Assembly: GCA_913061105.1 (NCBI GenBank)
Contig: CAJXVJ010000007.1
Span: 1-36,872 of the forward strand
Direction of reading: 5' to 3'
Length of the DNA: 36,872 nucleotides
Source: an uncultured Alcanivoracaceae bacterium
GTDB taxonomy: Bacteria > Pseudomonadota > Gammaproteobacteria > Xanthomonadales > Marinicellaceae
Below, piece by piece: positions 27,743 through 36,839 of this stretch (the first letter of the stretch is position 1; each line of letters begins with the position of its first letter). The notes under the pieces were generated by a model. That model ran no database searches. It was not told where the DNA came from and was given only the letters and a program-made list of their open reading frames with translations. The position numbers and the translations under genes are program-made.

Positions 27743-28891
27743 ATGATTAAAAAAATAGTTGCAATAACTTCATCACGGGCCGATTACAGCCATTTGTATT
27801 GGCCATTAAAACTACTTGAAAAGGAAAAATCCATAGAATTGACCATTCTCTGTTTCGGGCCACACATGTCTCCTGAATATGGTGAAACGTGGCAACAAAT
27901 CATCAAAGACGGTTTTAAAAATGTCAAAACATGTGAGTGTTTGCTCTCATCAGACACAGATGTAGGCATGGCAAAATCATTGGGACTCGCCATTCTAGGT
28001 TTAACTGATATTCTGGCAGATATTCGGCCCGACTTAATGTTGATTATTGCCGACAGGTATGAAATGTTGGCACCGGCAAATGTGGCATTAACCATGCGCA
28101 TTCCTATTGCCCATATCGAAGGTGGTGATGTTTCAGAAGGAGCCATTGATGATGCGGTTCGCAATGCCTTAACAAAAATGAGCCACATACACTTTACCCC
28201 TACAGAGTTATCAAAAAATAGAGTATTGGCCATGGGTGAAGAGCCATGGCGTGTTCATTTAAGCGGTGCTCCATCGCTGGACCACCTTCGCAGAAGCAGC
28301 ATCCCAACTAAAGATGAAATCAATCAATCTTTCAATATAAAAACAGATGACAATTTGATCGTTGTGGCTTATCACCCAGTGACTATGTATGAAGATTCGA
28401 CCAAGGAGCAACACGAATTATTTGCTGCTTTAAGCGAATGCAATGGCAACATTGTTTTTTGCTTTCCCAATGCCGATGCTGGATCGCATAAAATCATGCA
28501 GGAAGTCGAAGCATTTTGCACAAAACATAGCAATGCACAGATGCACACCAATTTGCCGGCACAAACCTACTGGGGATTATTGCAACAAGCCGATGTCATG
28601 ATTGGCAATTCATCCAGTGGAATCATGGAAACACCTTCTTTAAAACTCCCTACCATTAACATTGGAATTCGTCAAAAAGGCCGCGAACAGGCCGCCAATA
28701 TTATTGACGTTAAGCCCAATAGTCAAAACATAAAAGAGGCCATTGATTTGGCTTTAACTGATGACTTTAATAATGGTTTATCCGATCTGATTAACCCATA
28801 TGGAAATGGCCATGCCGCTGAAATCATAGTCAAAACTTTAACGCAACTTGAAATAAATAATGACTTATTATTTAAGCAAAATATTTTATGA
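27743..28891 (+). CDS. UDP-N-acetylglucosamine 2-epimerase (hydrolysing, NeuC-like)
   Basis: SSRADYSHLYWPLKLL, HIEGGDVSEGAIDDAVRNALTKMSHIHF, GNSSSGIMETPSLKLPTINIGIRQKGRE. Confidence 0.9.
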   Translation: MIKKIVAITSSRADYSHLYWPLKLLEKEKSIELTILCFGPHMSPEYGETWQQIIKDGFKNVKTCECLLSSDTDVGMAKSLGLAILGLTDILADIRPDLMLIIADRYEMLAPANVALTMRIPIAHIEGGDVSEGAIDDAVRNALTKMSHIHFTPTELSKNRVLAMGEEPWRVHLSGAPSLDHLRRSSIPTKDEINQSFNIKTDDNLIVVAYHPVTMYEDSTKEQHELFAALSECNGNIVFCFPNADAGSHKIMQEVEAFCTKHSNAQMHTNLPAQTYWGLLQQADVMIGNSSSGIMETPSLKLPTINIGIRQKGREQAANIIDVKPNSQNIKEAIDLALTDDFNNGLSDLINPYGNGHAAEIIVKTLTQLEINNDLLFKQNIL

Positions 28892-29988
28892 AAAAGTATC
28901 CGTTAGCCAAGCCAGATATTCAAGATTCTGATATTTTAGCAGTCACTCAAGTTCTTAAGACACAACACTTATCACGTGGGCCAGTAGTTAGGCAGTTTGA
29001 AGAAGAATTTTGCCGGGTTGTTCAATGCCAATTTGCCAGTGCAACCAGTTCTGGAACAGCTGGATTGATTATGGCTTTACAAGCATTGAATGTTAAAGCT
29101 GGGGATGAGGTCATCACAGTATCATTCACCGTACCAGCTACAGTTAATAGTATTTTGTCCATCGGCGCTACACCTATAATGGTGGATATTGATAAAGAAA
29201 CTTTGGGCATGTGTCCAATGGCTTTAAAAGCAGCGATTACTGATAAAACCAAAGCCATTATTGTAGTTCATGCGTTTGGTAAGGCTGCTAAAATTGAAGA
29301 ACTCATAAAAATTGCCCATAGCAACAACATTAAAGTCATTGAAGATGCCTGCGAAGCCATTGGTAACACCCTTCATAACAAACCATTGGGCAGTTATGCC
29401 GATATTGGCGTGTTTGCGTTTTACCCCAATAAGCAAATCACTTCTGGTGAAGGTGGTATGTTGGTCACCAATAACCGTGATTACTATGATGCCTTTGAAT
29501 TACTTAAGAACCATGGCAGAAGCATGAATGGTGACCTTTATGATCAAATAAGTTTTGGTTGGAATTTTCGCCTCAGTGACATCAATGCTGCTTTGGGTTT
29601 ATCTCAATTAAAACGCCTGAAAAACATTATTGAAAAGCGCCAAAATATAGCCAAAAAATACCAAGTATTATTAGCCGATAATAGCTCAATTTGCTGCCCA
29701 ATATTTAATGTAGAAGAAATCGATTCAGCCTGGTTTGTTTACGTTGTTAGACTGAAAGAACATGACAGAGACGAGGTTATGAATGAATTAAATAAACAGC
29801 AAATACAATGCGGAAGGTATTTTGCTCCGGTCCATTTACAACCTTTTTATCGCTTAAAATATCCAAATTTGTCGCTAATTAATACTGAAAAAATAGCCAG
29901 TCAGTGCTTGGCTTTGCCCTTTTATCTGCAATTATCCGACCAGGACATTGATTTTATTTGTCATAATTTGTTAAAAACTAACATTTAA
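28888..29988 (+). CDS. DegT/DnrJ/EryC1/StrS-family sugar aminotransferase
   Basis: SSGTAGLIMALQAL, HAFGKAAKIEELIKIA, VIEDACEAIGNT, AFYPNKQITSGEGGMLVT, GWNFRLSDINAALGLSQL; 4-nt overlap with the preceding gene. Confidence 0.93.
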   Translation: MKKYPLAKPDIQDSDILAVTQVLKTQHLSRGPVVRQFEEEFCRVVQCQFASATSSGTAGLIMALQALNVKAGDEVITVSFTVPATVNSILSIGATPIMVDIDKETLGMCPMALKAAITDKTKAIIVVHAFGKAAKIEELIKIAHSNNIKVIEDACEAIGNTLHNKPLGSYADIGVFAFYPNKQITSGEGGMLVTNNRDYYDAFELLKNHGRSMNGDLYDQISFGWNFRLSDINAALGLSQLKRLKNIIEKRQNIAKKYQVLLADNSSICCPIFNVEEIDSAWFVYVVRLKEHDRDEVMNELNKQQIQCGRYFAPVHLQPFYRLKYPNLSLINTEKIASQCLALPFYLQLSDQDIDFICHNLLKTNI

Positions 29989-30041
29989 GGGCTGTGTTTT
30001 GTTAAAATGTCGTTAACTTTAACGCTAAAATTATCCACAAT

Positions 30042-32324
30042 ATGAAAATTACAACTAAAAAACTCATTTTAACTTCTACACTTGCTTCAATCTTGGCAAA
30101 TGCTAGCACCGAGGACGATGTCCAACCAACTGATCAAATTAACTTTGCTTATACCGGGGATCAAACAAGATTGGGTATTGGTGTAAATGAAGAAGGTGAA
30201 ATAATTGGCGATATTCTCAAATCATTTAACACCACTTATCGTTCAAATTGGATGGCCCAAGGCTGGGCTTCAGATGGTGGCGGTGGAGTTGAGTTGGATT
30301 ATCACTGGATTTCTGGTGCTGAGTCAGAATTAGATCTGATAGAAAATAGTGATAAGCTAAAAGTTAATAAACTATTTTTTGCAGTCGATCAAAACCATGC
30401 ACATCACCGTAAAATGACATTTGGTGGCGGCAGAGAAGTCAATGATAGATTCTGGAGCATCAATGCCAGCAGAGCAATTTCTGGAGAAAAATTGGTCAAT
30501 GTATCATCCGAATTTGATTTCAATGTATTAACTGGAACAATTAATGGAATGGACTATATTCAAGATCAAACCATTGAAACAATTACCAGCACTTTTGAAG
30601 CTCCATACGAATGGGGAGTTGGTGGTAGGTTAGGTAAGTTCTATGAAGAAAACTTAATTCGTCTTACTGGAGGGGTTGACTATGAAGATGGTGATTTCGA
30701 TTCGGCTCAAATGTCAGCCAGCGTTGAATTAGAAAAATATTTTACCAACACTGGTCATTCTTTAGCTTTAAGTGTGAGACAGCTACACAAGAGTGGAGAT
30801 TTTGAAACTGATAAAAATGATACCCGTGCCTACCTTATGTGGCGTTATGACTTTGGTACCACATATAAACCAACAGAGAAATTTGAAGAAGTTAAAGTAG
30901 TCGATGAAGATGCATTAGCACGGTTAAAAGAACAACGTAAAGTTGTGATCCAAAATGAAATCGACTTGTCATCGATGGCATTTTTTAACCTAGATTCATC
31001 AGACTTAAGAGATGACACCATCAGCGCACTTAAAGATGTTGCTACACAAATCAAACAACAAAAATTAGGTTCTAAAATTAACATTATTGGGCATACTTGT
31101 TCAATAGGCACAGACCAATACAACCAAAAACTTTCTGATAGAAGGGCCAAAGCCGCATTGGATTACTTTGTCTCACAAGGCATCGATGCTGAAATCATCA
31201 TGTCATCAGGTAAAGGTGAAAGTGAGCCTGCTTTTGACAATAGCAACCCAGCAGAACAGCCTAAAAACAGACGTGTGACTGTTAGCTTTTTAAGCATCGA
31301 GACTAATTATAAGGAAGCAGAAATTCCAGCCGAAGATGTACCAGTCAAATGGGTTAAACAACCTGTTAAGATTGCACCATCTTGGTTATCAAGAGCCCTA
31401 AACAATCCTGCCAAACATAAACGTACTGTTGATGTGTACAAATACGAAGAAACAGAACAAGTAGAAACATTGGGTGACATTGTATTCATTAACCAGCCAC
31501 CTGTTGCAGGCAACGATGAGATTACAATATTAAGAAATTCATCGGCCACTCTCATTGACGTATTAAACAATGATTCTGATGCTGATAATGACAAATTAAG
31601 CATTACTGATGTGGCCCAACCAGCCAATGGTACAGTCATCAACAATGGTACATCATTAACTTATACTCCAAACACAGGTTTCATTGGCGTTGACATGTTT
31701 GTCTATACAATCGATGATGGTAATGGTGAATCAACCAGTGCCCAAGTGAGTGTTACAGTATTAAACAATGCGCCCAATGCTGTCGATGATACAGCAACAG
31801 CAAATGGGTCTGAAGCTTTGGTCATTGATGTGTTAAGCAATGATTCTGATAGTGATGGTGATTCGCTTATTGTTAAACTAGTGACTCAACCCAGTCATGG
31901 TACTTCGGTAAATAATGGGGATGGAACTGTGACGTATCAAGCCACTGATGGTTACGTGGGTCCTGATAGTTTCACCTATACAGTTTCTGATGCTGATGGC
32001 GATCAAAGTACTGCCACTGTTAATATTAACGTGATGCCTAGTAATGCAGCTCCAGTGGCTGTTGATGACTTGTTTTTTGTAAGCTACAATGGCGCATTAA
32101 ACTTTAACCCTTTATCGAATGATAGTGATCCTGATGGTGATGTTTTATCAGTAGAATCTGTAGATACTTCAACATTACTAGGAACCTTAACAGTCAATAG
32201 TGATGGATCAATGTACTATCAAGCTCCTATTGGGTTTGCTGGCGAAGATGCATTTACCTATACGGTTAGCGATGGCAAAGGTGGTACAGCAATAGCTACT
32301 GTCATCATGTGTGTGGCGGATTAA
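30042..32324 (+). CDS. Outer-membrane-type protein: N-terminal domain + OmpA-like domain + three C-terminal cadherin/Ig-like (tandem-95/Big_9-type) repeats
   Basis: Signal peptide-like start; OmpA region FFNLDSSDLRDDTISALKDVA...INIIGHTCSIGTDQYNQKLSDRRAKAALDYF...NRRVTVSF; three repeats containing NDSDxDxDxLxI...F.YT..D..G... Confidence 0.85.
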   Translation: MKITTKKLILTSTLASILANASTEDDVQPTDQINFAYTGDQTRLGIGVNEEGEIIGDILKSFNTTYRSNWMAQGWASDGGGGVELDYHWISGAESELDLIENSDKLKVNKLFFAVDQNHAHHRKMTFGGGREVNDRFWSINASRAISGEKLVNVSSEFDFNVLTGTINGMDYIQDQTIETITSTFEAPYEWGVGGRLGKFYEENLIRLTGGVDYEDGDFDSAQMSASVELEKYFTNTGHSLALSVRQLHKSGDFETDKNDTRAYLMWRYDFGTTYKPTEKFEEVKVVDEDALARLKEQRKVVIQNEIDLSSMAFFNLDSSDLRDDTISALKDVATQIKQQKLGSKINIIGHTCSIGTDQYNQKLSDRRAKAALDYFVSQGIDAEIIMSSGKGESEPAFDNSNPAEQPKNRRVTVSFLSIETNYKEAEIPAEDVPVKWVKQPVKIAPSWLSRALNNPAKHKRTVDVYKYEETEQVETLGDIVFINQPPVAGNDEITILRNSSATLIDVLNNDSDADNDKLSITDVAQPANGTVINNGTSLTYTPNTGFIGVDMFVYTIDDGNGESTSAQVSVTVLNNAPNAVDDTATANGSEALVIDVLSNDSDSDGDSLIVKLVTQPSHGTSVNNGDGTVTYQATDGYVGPDSFTYTVSDADGDQSTATVNINVMPSNAAPVAVDDLFFVSYNGALNFNPLSNDSDPDGDVLSVESVDTSTLLGTLTVNSDGSMYYQAPIGFAGEDAFTYTVSDGKGGTAIATVIMCVAD
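31494..32321 (+). repeat. Three tandem protein-coding repeats (~85-95 aa each) with NDSDxDxD putative Ca-binding loops
   Basis: LNNDSDADNDKLSI, LSNDSDSDGDSLIV, LSNDSDPDGDVLSV, each followed by F.YT(I/V)(D/S)D.(N/D)G. Confidence 0.85.
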
Positions 32325-32337
32325 CTCTTAGCGTTAT

Positions 32338-32640
32338 ATGCCAGATAGATTTGAAAAAATAAGAAATAAGTACATAAAGACTTTTGTTGAAAAACAAAAT
32401 GAAATAAAAACCGCATGGGACAATAAGGACATTGCCCATGTACATGATTTAATGCACAAGCTAACTGGATCCAGTGGTGGTTATGGCTTTGATGAATTGT
32501 ACGAGTTAACCCAACAAGGCATGCTCCTTACGACAAACAATCAAGTATCCAACCTAGTCGAAATGCAGCAATGTTTAAAGAAAATATATTCCACTTTGCA
32601 AGAAAACTATGACTCGATTTTTATCGATGAAAAAATCTAA
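32338..32640 (+). CDS. Stand-alone Hpt (histidine phosphotransfer) domain protein
   Basis: 100 aa, HDLMHKLTGSSGGYGFDELYELTQQ matches the Hpt HxxxHxLKGSxxxxG-type motif; starts 14 nt after the OmpA-repeat gene stop. Confidence 0.78.
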   Translation: MPDRFEKIRNKYIKTFVEKQNEIKTAWDNKDIAHVHDLMHKLTGSSGGYGFDELYELTQQGMLLTTNNQVSNLVEMQQCLKKIYSTLQENYDSIFIDEKI

Positions 32641-32695
32641 TCTTAAGCACTCTAGAGCTTGATCTAGATTTTAAGAACAATTCAATTAATCCCAT

Positions 32696-35536
32696 CTATT
32701 CAAAATCATTTTCAAAAATGACATCAGAAAAATACGGAATCGCAAAATAATCCATGCTGGCTGCCATCACATCATTTCTCATGGTTTCAGGGTAGATTGT
32801 TTCGAATGGGAAACCCAGATGAATCACCTGATAAGTCCCTGTATCGACATAAGTACAGGCGGACTGTGCACCCAAATAAGTCATACAAGATTGAGCGCTT
32901 AATGTTGGACCAATCACATCAGGAAATTCTACTTGGTAGGTTCCATGAGTTCCATCATCAAAGTTGATTGGCCCTAAATCTGAAAACAGTGAACCTTGCA
33001 CGCCATCGGCCTGGAAAACACCCGCATCATCTGCAATATATTGACTCATCAAAACTGTATTATAAAAATTCTGATCACTAACAGAACCCAAATGATCAAG
33101 ATCCCAGGCAATTTCAGCTCCACTAATAAAAAGTTTGCCTCCATTATTCAAGAAATTTTGTAGCTGGCTTTGTTCTGCCGCGTTTAGTGTCATCCCTGCA
33201 CTGGATTCTTCACCGAGTATCCAAATAACTGCTTGGTGAGAATTAACATCTAGATTAAACAAACCATCTTCAACCAATTCATTGGAAATTGAATCAAACC
33301 CAACCCCAGAGTCATCTACTGCATCACCATGCTGTATGGCATAGTCAAATGTATTCATTTCATTCAGAAACATACGATCGACAAAACCGCCAATATCAGG
33401 CATATTCATATAAACCAATTGGCCACTGGTTAAGCGATCAAAGCCATTGACAATTAAAACCCGAGATTCATTATTATAAGTTGTACGAGACCCCAAGGTT
33501 TCACTGGCCAAAGACAAGCCTCCTTGGTTTTTGGCCCGCACTTTTATATAGTAAACTTTGCCCAATTCAAGATTGTTGTAGTCATAAAACAAATCTGTCG
33601 TTTCTACGCCATTATCAAAATTGTAACCATCAGTAGATCTGTACACAACATATGAAGTGGCGGCATCGCCCACAACATTGCTACCATCTGTTAAGGGCGC
33701 TTGCCACGAAACATGCAATGTATCGCTTTGAGTAGATTCAACTTTAATGTGAGTTGGAGGTTCAGGTAATAAAAATGTACTTAAAGTATCTCGATTGGCG
33801 AAATATTTAACAATGCCTTGATAAACAGCACGCGCTGCCAATTTACGAAAGCCAGGGTGCCTCAAGGCATCAGCATCAGCTAAAGTATCATGAAAAGCCA
33901 TCTCAATGAGTACTGATGGCATTTCATCGTTATTGCTGGGATTAACTTCACCAAAATAGGCCGATCGATAACCCCTGTCTTGCCAATCACTTTGCCAATC
34001 TCCTCGTATATCGTTGATGAGTTCATCATGAATAGCTGCTTGCAGTGCTGCAGATCCAGCTGTGGCCATGGTGTCATCAAATGTGCCATCGGGTGGGTTG
34101 GATGAATATATATAACTGCTAGTGCCTCGGGCCGTACCATTTGCTGCATTTGAATGCCATGAGACATAAACAGAATCTTCAAATGAAAAATGTTCCCAAG
34201 CAGCAAATTTTGAGCGGGCACCGACATCTCCACTGGCATAAACCGATGAAGATGCACCTTGAAATTGAACATAGGGCCGTGCGCCCTCTTCCCATCGTGG
34301 ATGTGTGCTAATTTCATCGGTATGGTAGTTTCCATATATGTCACCCATCCCACCTCCAATTCGAACGGCATCGGCTGAAACAGTGGTGCCTGATTCAGAT
34401 GATTTATTGGTCAGGGCAATAAAATCATCACTGCCTGCTTTGAAATAATATTGCCCGATATTGTTCCAAACATAGCGGTGAATTTCTTGATCAACCAATA
34501 CTTCTGTCTCTATTCCACCATGTGAGACAATGTACTGAGCGTCTGTTGGTCGGTCTCCAACACCGGAATACGAGACATAAACATGGTAATAGCCATCCGC
34601 TGGAATGACAGGTCTCCAAACGGCTCTGGCAGTTTCTGAACTGGCTGTAGTTATCAATCTATCACTGCCGCCATTGTCTCTAAATGGATCATTGGTCGGT
34701 CCATATGGAGCTTGAAAATTTTTAAACCCGTTAGCCCCTGAATCAGAAAACAAATTTGTAGGACCTTGTTCTTCATAAATACCATTATTGGGGGTAGAAT
34801 TGCCATCTTGATCATCGACGATCACCATATTATGATTCATGTCGCGCTCACGCAAGGTGAAAACCTTTGCACCAGCATTGTTTAAATATTCCAACAAATA
34901 CTGGTTTATGGCTTCTGAATTAACAAAATCTTCAACAATATCATGGGTAATGCCACGTTGTGTTGACCATTTTCGAGAATCGTTATAATCAATCCAACCA
35001 TGTGCTTGAGAAATAAATAAGACCTTACCTGATAATGGTCCTTGGTTAAAACCGTTAACCTTTAATTTTTTTTCGACTTTAGATAAACGTGCTTCTTGAT
35101 CTGGTTCTTTAATTGGTACTTTATCTATTTTTAAAAAATTTGACAGCGCCGTGTATTTTCCATCAATCAAAACAGCGAAATGTATCTTTTTTGATTCAGG
35201 TGAAATTTGATCAATATTGACATCAATAATGCGGCTAATTTTTTCTAAAAATTCTTCATTTATATTTTTGTGAACAAATGCTGTTGGCAAATCCAATTGA
35301 ATAACGATGTCTTGTGATTGCTTAATGACATTGATTACCTTTGCAGTATCAGGAAACAATACGTCTCCATTAAACAATTCATTGGGAAATAAAATATTTT
35401 GAATGTTGCTGGTTAAACTGGCACCATCTCTCGTCTCAACTTGTAGCATTTGGTTGTTCTTATAAATCGTCAGGTTCTCAGCTTGCACACATTGCACCGT
35501 GCCAAGAAAAATAAAAAACAACAAATACTTACGCAT
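32696..35536 (-). CDS. Secreted multidomain N-acetylmuramoyl-L-alanine amidase (Amidase_3-like) with inserted golvesin-like domain, FN3 domain, C-terminal GATase-like region and DVIFENDFE tail
   Basis: Signal peptide; FISQAHGWID, YVSWHSNAANG, PSVLIEMAFHD catalytic elements; insert WRPVIPADGYYHVYVSYSGVGDRPTDAQYIVSHGGIETEVLVDQ...ADAVRIGGG; FN3 PPTHIKVESTQSDTLHVSWQAP.... Confidence 0.83.
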   Translation of the reverse strand: MRKYLLFFIFLGTVQCVQAENLTIYKNNQMLQVETRDGASLTSNIQNILFPNELFNGDVLFPDTAKVINVIKQSQDIVIQLDLPTAFVHKNINEEFLEKISRIIDVNIDQISPESKKIHFAVLIDGKYTALSNFLKIDKVPIKEPDQEARLSKVEKKLKVNGFNQGPLSGKVLFISQAHGWIDYNDSRKWSTQRGITHDIVEDFVNSEAINQYLLEYLNNAGAKVFTLRERDMNHNMVIVDDQDGNSTPNNGIYEEQGPTNLFSDSGANGFKNFQAPYGPTNDPFRDNGGSDRLITTASSETARAVWRPVIPADGYYHVYVSYSGVGDRPTDAQYIVSHGGIETEVLVDQEIHRYVWNNIGQYYFKAGSDDFIALTNKSSESGTTVSADAVRIGGGMGDIYGNYHTDEISTHPRWEEGARPYVQFQGASSSVYASGDVGARSKFAAWEHFSFEDSVYVSWHSNAANGTARGTSSYIYSSNPPDGTFDDTMATAGSAALQAAIHDELINDIRGDWQSDWQDRGYRSAYFGEVNPSNNDEMPSVLIEMAFHDTLADADALRHPGFRKLAARAVYQGIVKYFANRDTLSTFLLPEPPTHIKVESTQSDTLHVSWQAPLTDGSNVVGDAATSYVVYRSTDGYNFDNGVETTDLFYDYNNLELGKVYYIKVRAKNQGGLSLASETLGSRTTYNNESRVLIVNGFDRLTSGQLVYMNMPDIGGFVDRMFLNEMNTFDYAIQHGDAVDDSGVGFDSISNELVEDGLFNLDVNSHQAVIWILGEESSAGMTLNAAEQSQLQNFLNNGGKLFISGAEIAWDLDHLGSVSDQNFYNTVLMSQYIADDAGVFQADGVQGSLFSDLGPINFDDGTHGTYQVEFPDVIGPTLSAQSCMTYLGAQSACTYVDTGTYQVIHLGFPFETIYPETMRNDVMAASMDYFAIPYFSDVIFENDFE

Positions 35537-35746
35537 ACATCGATTCCAATAATATTAAATTTACCCGACAAATATAACACAAAACATCAGATCCAGACAC
35601 TTTAGAGGGCTATTCATGCTAATGTATAATCAACCAAAGATATATCAACCTTTGGAATTTTGTTTGTCTTTACAAATGTTTACACCCAATTTTATACAAA
35701 TCTTATACAATAAAGAAAATCCACCAGTATCAATAAGGAAACTGAC

Positions 35747-36553
35747 ATGAAAAAATTTATTCTCTTACAATTATTAATCGCCATATTTGTCTCAGGTTGT
35801 GCAACTTCACCAATGGGCAGAAAACAATTCATATTAGTTGACGACAAACAAATGGTTGAAATGGGCGTTGCCTCTTTTCAAAAAATGAAGACATCTGCCA
35901 AGATTTCAAAAGATCGACAAGACAATAAATATGTATCCTGTGTTGCCAATGCCATTATTAATGAATTACCAGATAAATGGAAATCGCAAGCTTGGGAAGT
36001 GGTGGTATTTGATGACGACAGTGCCAATGCATTTGCTTTACCTGGTGGTAAAATAGGTGTTCATACAGGATTGTTAAATGTGGCCAAAAATCAAAACCAA
36101 CTGGCAACTGTAATGGGGCATGAAGTCGCCCATGTTTTATCTAATCATGGAGCCGAGCGCGTATCACAACAAATGGGACTAGAAATGGCCATACAAACAA
36201 CGCAAGCCATAAGCCAAAACCAAATGGAGAATCAAGGCAATCAAAAGATGTTAATGTCGGCCTTGGGGCTGGGTGCGCAATTTGGTGTTTTGTTGCCTTT
36301 TAGTCGAAAACATGAAAGTGAAGCCGACATATTTGGATTAAACTTAATGGCAAAGGCTGGATTTGATCCAAGACAAAGTGTTAATCTTTGGCAAAACATG
36401 GCCGCCGCCAACAGTGGCCAACGCACACCACCGTTTATGTCGACTCACCCAGACCCAGAAAAAAGGATCATAAAATTATCCGAGTACATGCCAACAGCCC
36501 TTGGGTATCAACAACAAGCGCATGCCAGTGGTAAAAAACCTAACTGTCGTTAA
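35747..36553 (+). CDS. M48 family metalloprotease lipoprotein (LoiP/YcaL-like)
   Basis: Lipobox VSGC, zinc motif GHEVAHVLSNHGAER, ESEADIFGLNLMAKAGFDPR, STHPDPEKRI. Confidence 0.92.
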   Translation: MKKFILLQLLIAIFVSGCATSPMGRKQFILVDDKQMVEMGVASFQKMKTSAKISKDRQDNKYVSCVANAIINELPDKWKSQAWEVVVFDDDSANAFALPGGKIGVHTGLLNVAKNQNQLATVMGHEVAHVLSNHGAERVSQQMGLEMAIQTTQAISQNQMENQGNQKMLMSALGLGAQFGVLLPFSRKHESEADIFGLNLMAKAGFDPRQSVNLWQNMAAANSGQRTPPFMSTHPDPEKRIIKLSEYMPTALGYQQQAHASGKKPNCR

Positions 36554-36570
36554 AACAAACATGTATACGA

Positions 36571-36598
36571 AAAAAAACCGCATTAAGCGGTTTTTTTT
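36571..36598. terminator. Bidirectional rho-independent terminator
   Basis: AAAAAAACCGC-ATTAA-GCGGTTTTTTT between convergent genes. Confidence 0.88.
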
Positions 36599-36614
36599 CA
36601 ATCATTGATTCGAA

Positions 36615-36839
36615 TTACTTCGCAGTTAATTGAATGTTTTCGCGGTTCTTTTCAACCGTTTTTAGGCCAATTCCCTTGACTTCCGTTAAGCTTTCGATGG
36701 TTTTAAAATCACCATTGGCTTGACGGTATTCAATGATAGCTTGGGCTTTTTTCAGACCCACTCCCTTTAGCTCTTCAGCTATGGCTGCCGCATCGGCAGT
36801 GTTTACATTGACGGCAAACAATGATTGACTGAATAATAC
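36615..36839 (-). CDS. ComEA-like helix-hairpin-helix protein, N-terminus truncated by contig end
   Basis: VNVNTADAAAIAEELKGVGLKKAQAIIEYRQANGDFKTIESLTEVKGIGLKTVEKNRENIQL. Leading MYKRQ of the ORF is adapter-derived. Confidence 0.9.
   Translation of the reverse strand, partial: VLFSQSLFAVNVNTADAAAIAEELKGVGLKKAQAIIEYRQANGDFKTIESLTEVKGIGLKTVEKNRENIQLTAK

Noticed and set aside
31494-32321. CRISPR-like or DNA tandem repeat
   Set aside because: The periodicity is protein-level (about 90-aa Ig-like domains) with diverged DNA. No CRISPR array or cas genes were seen anywhere in the window.
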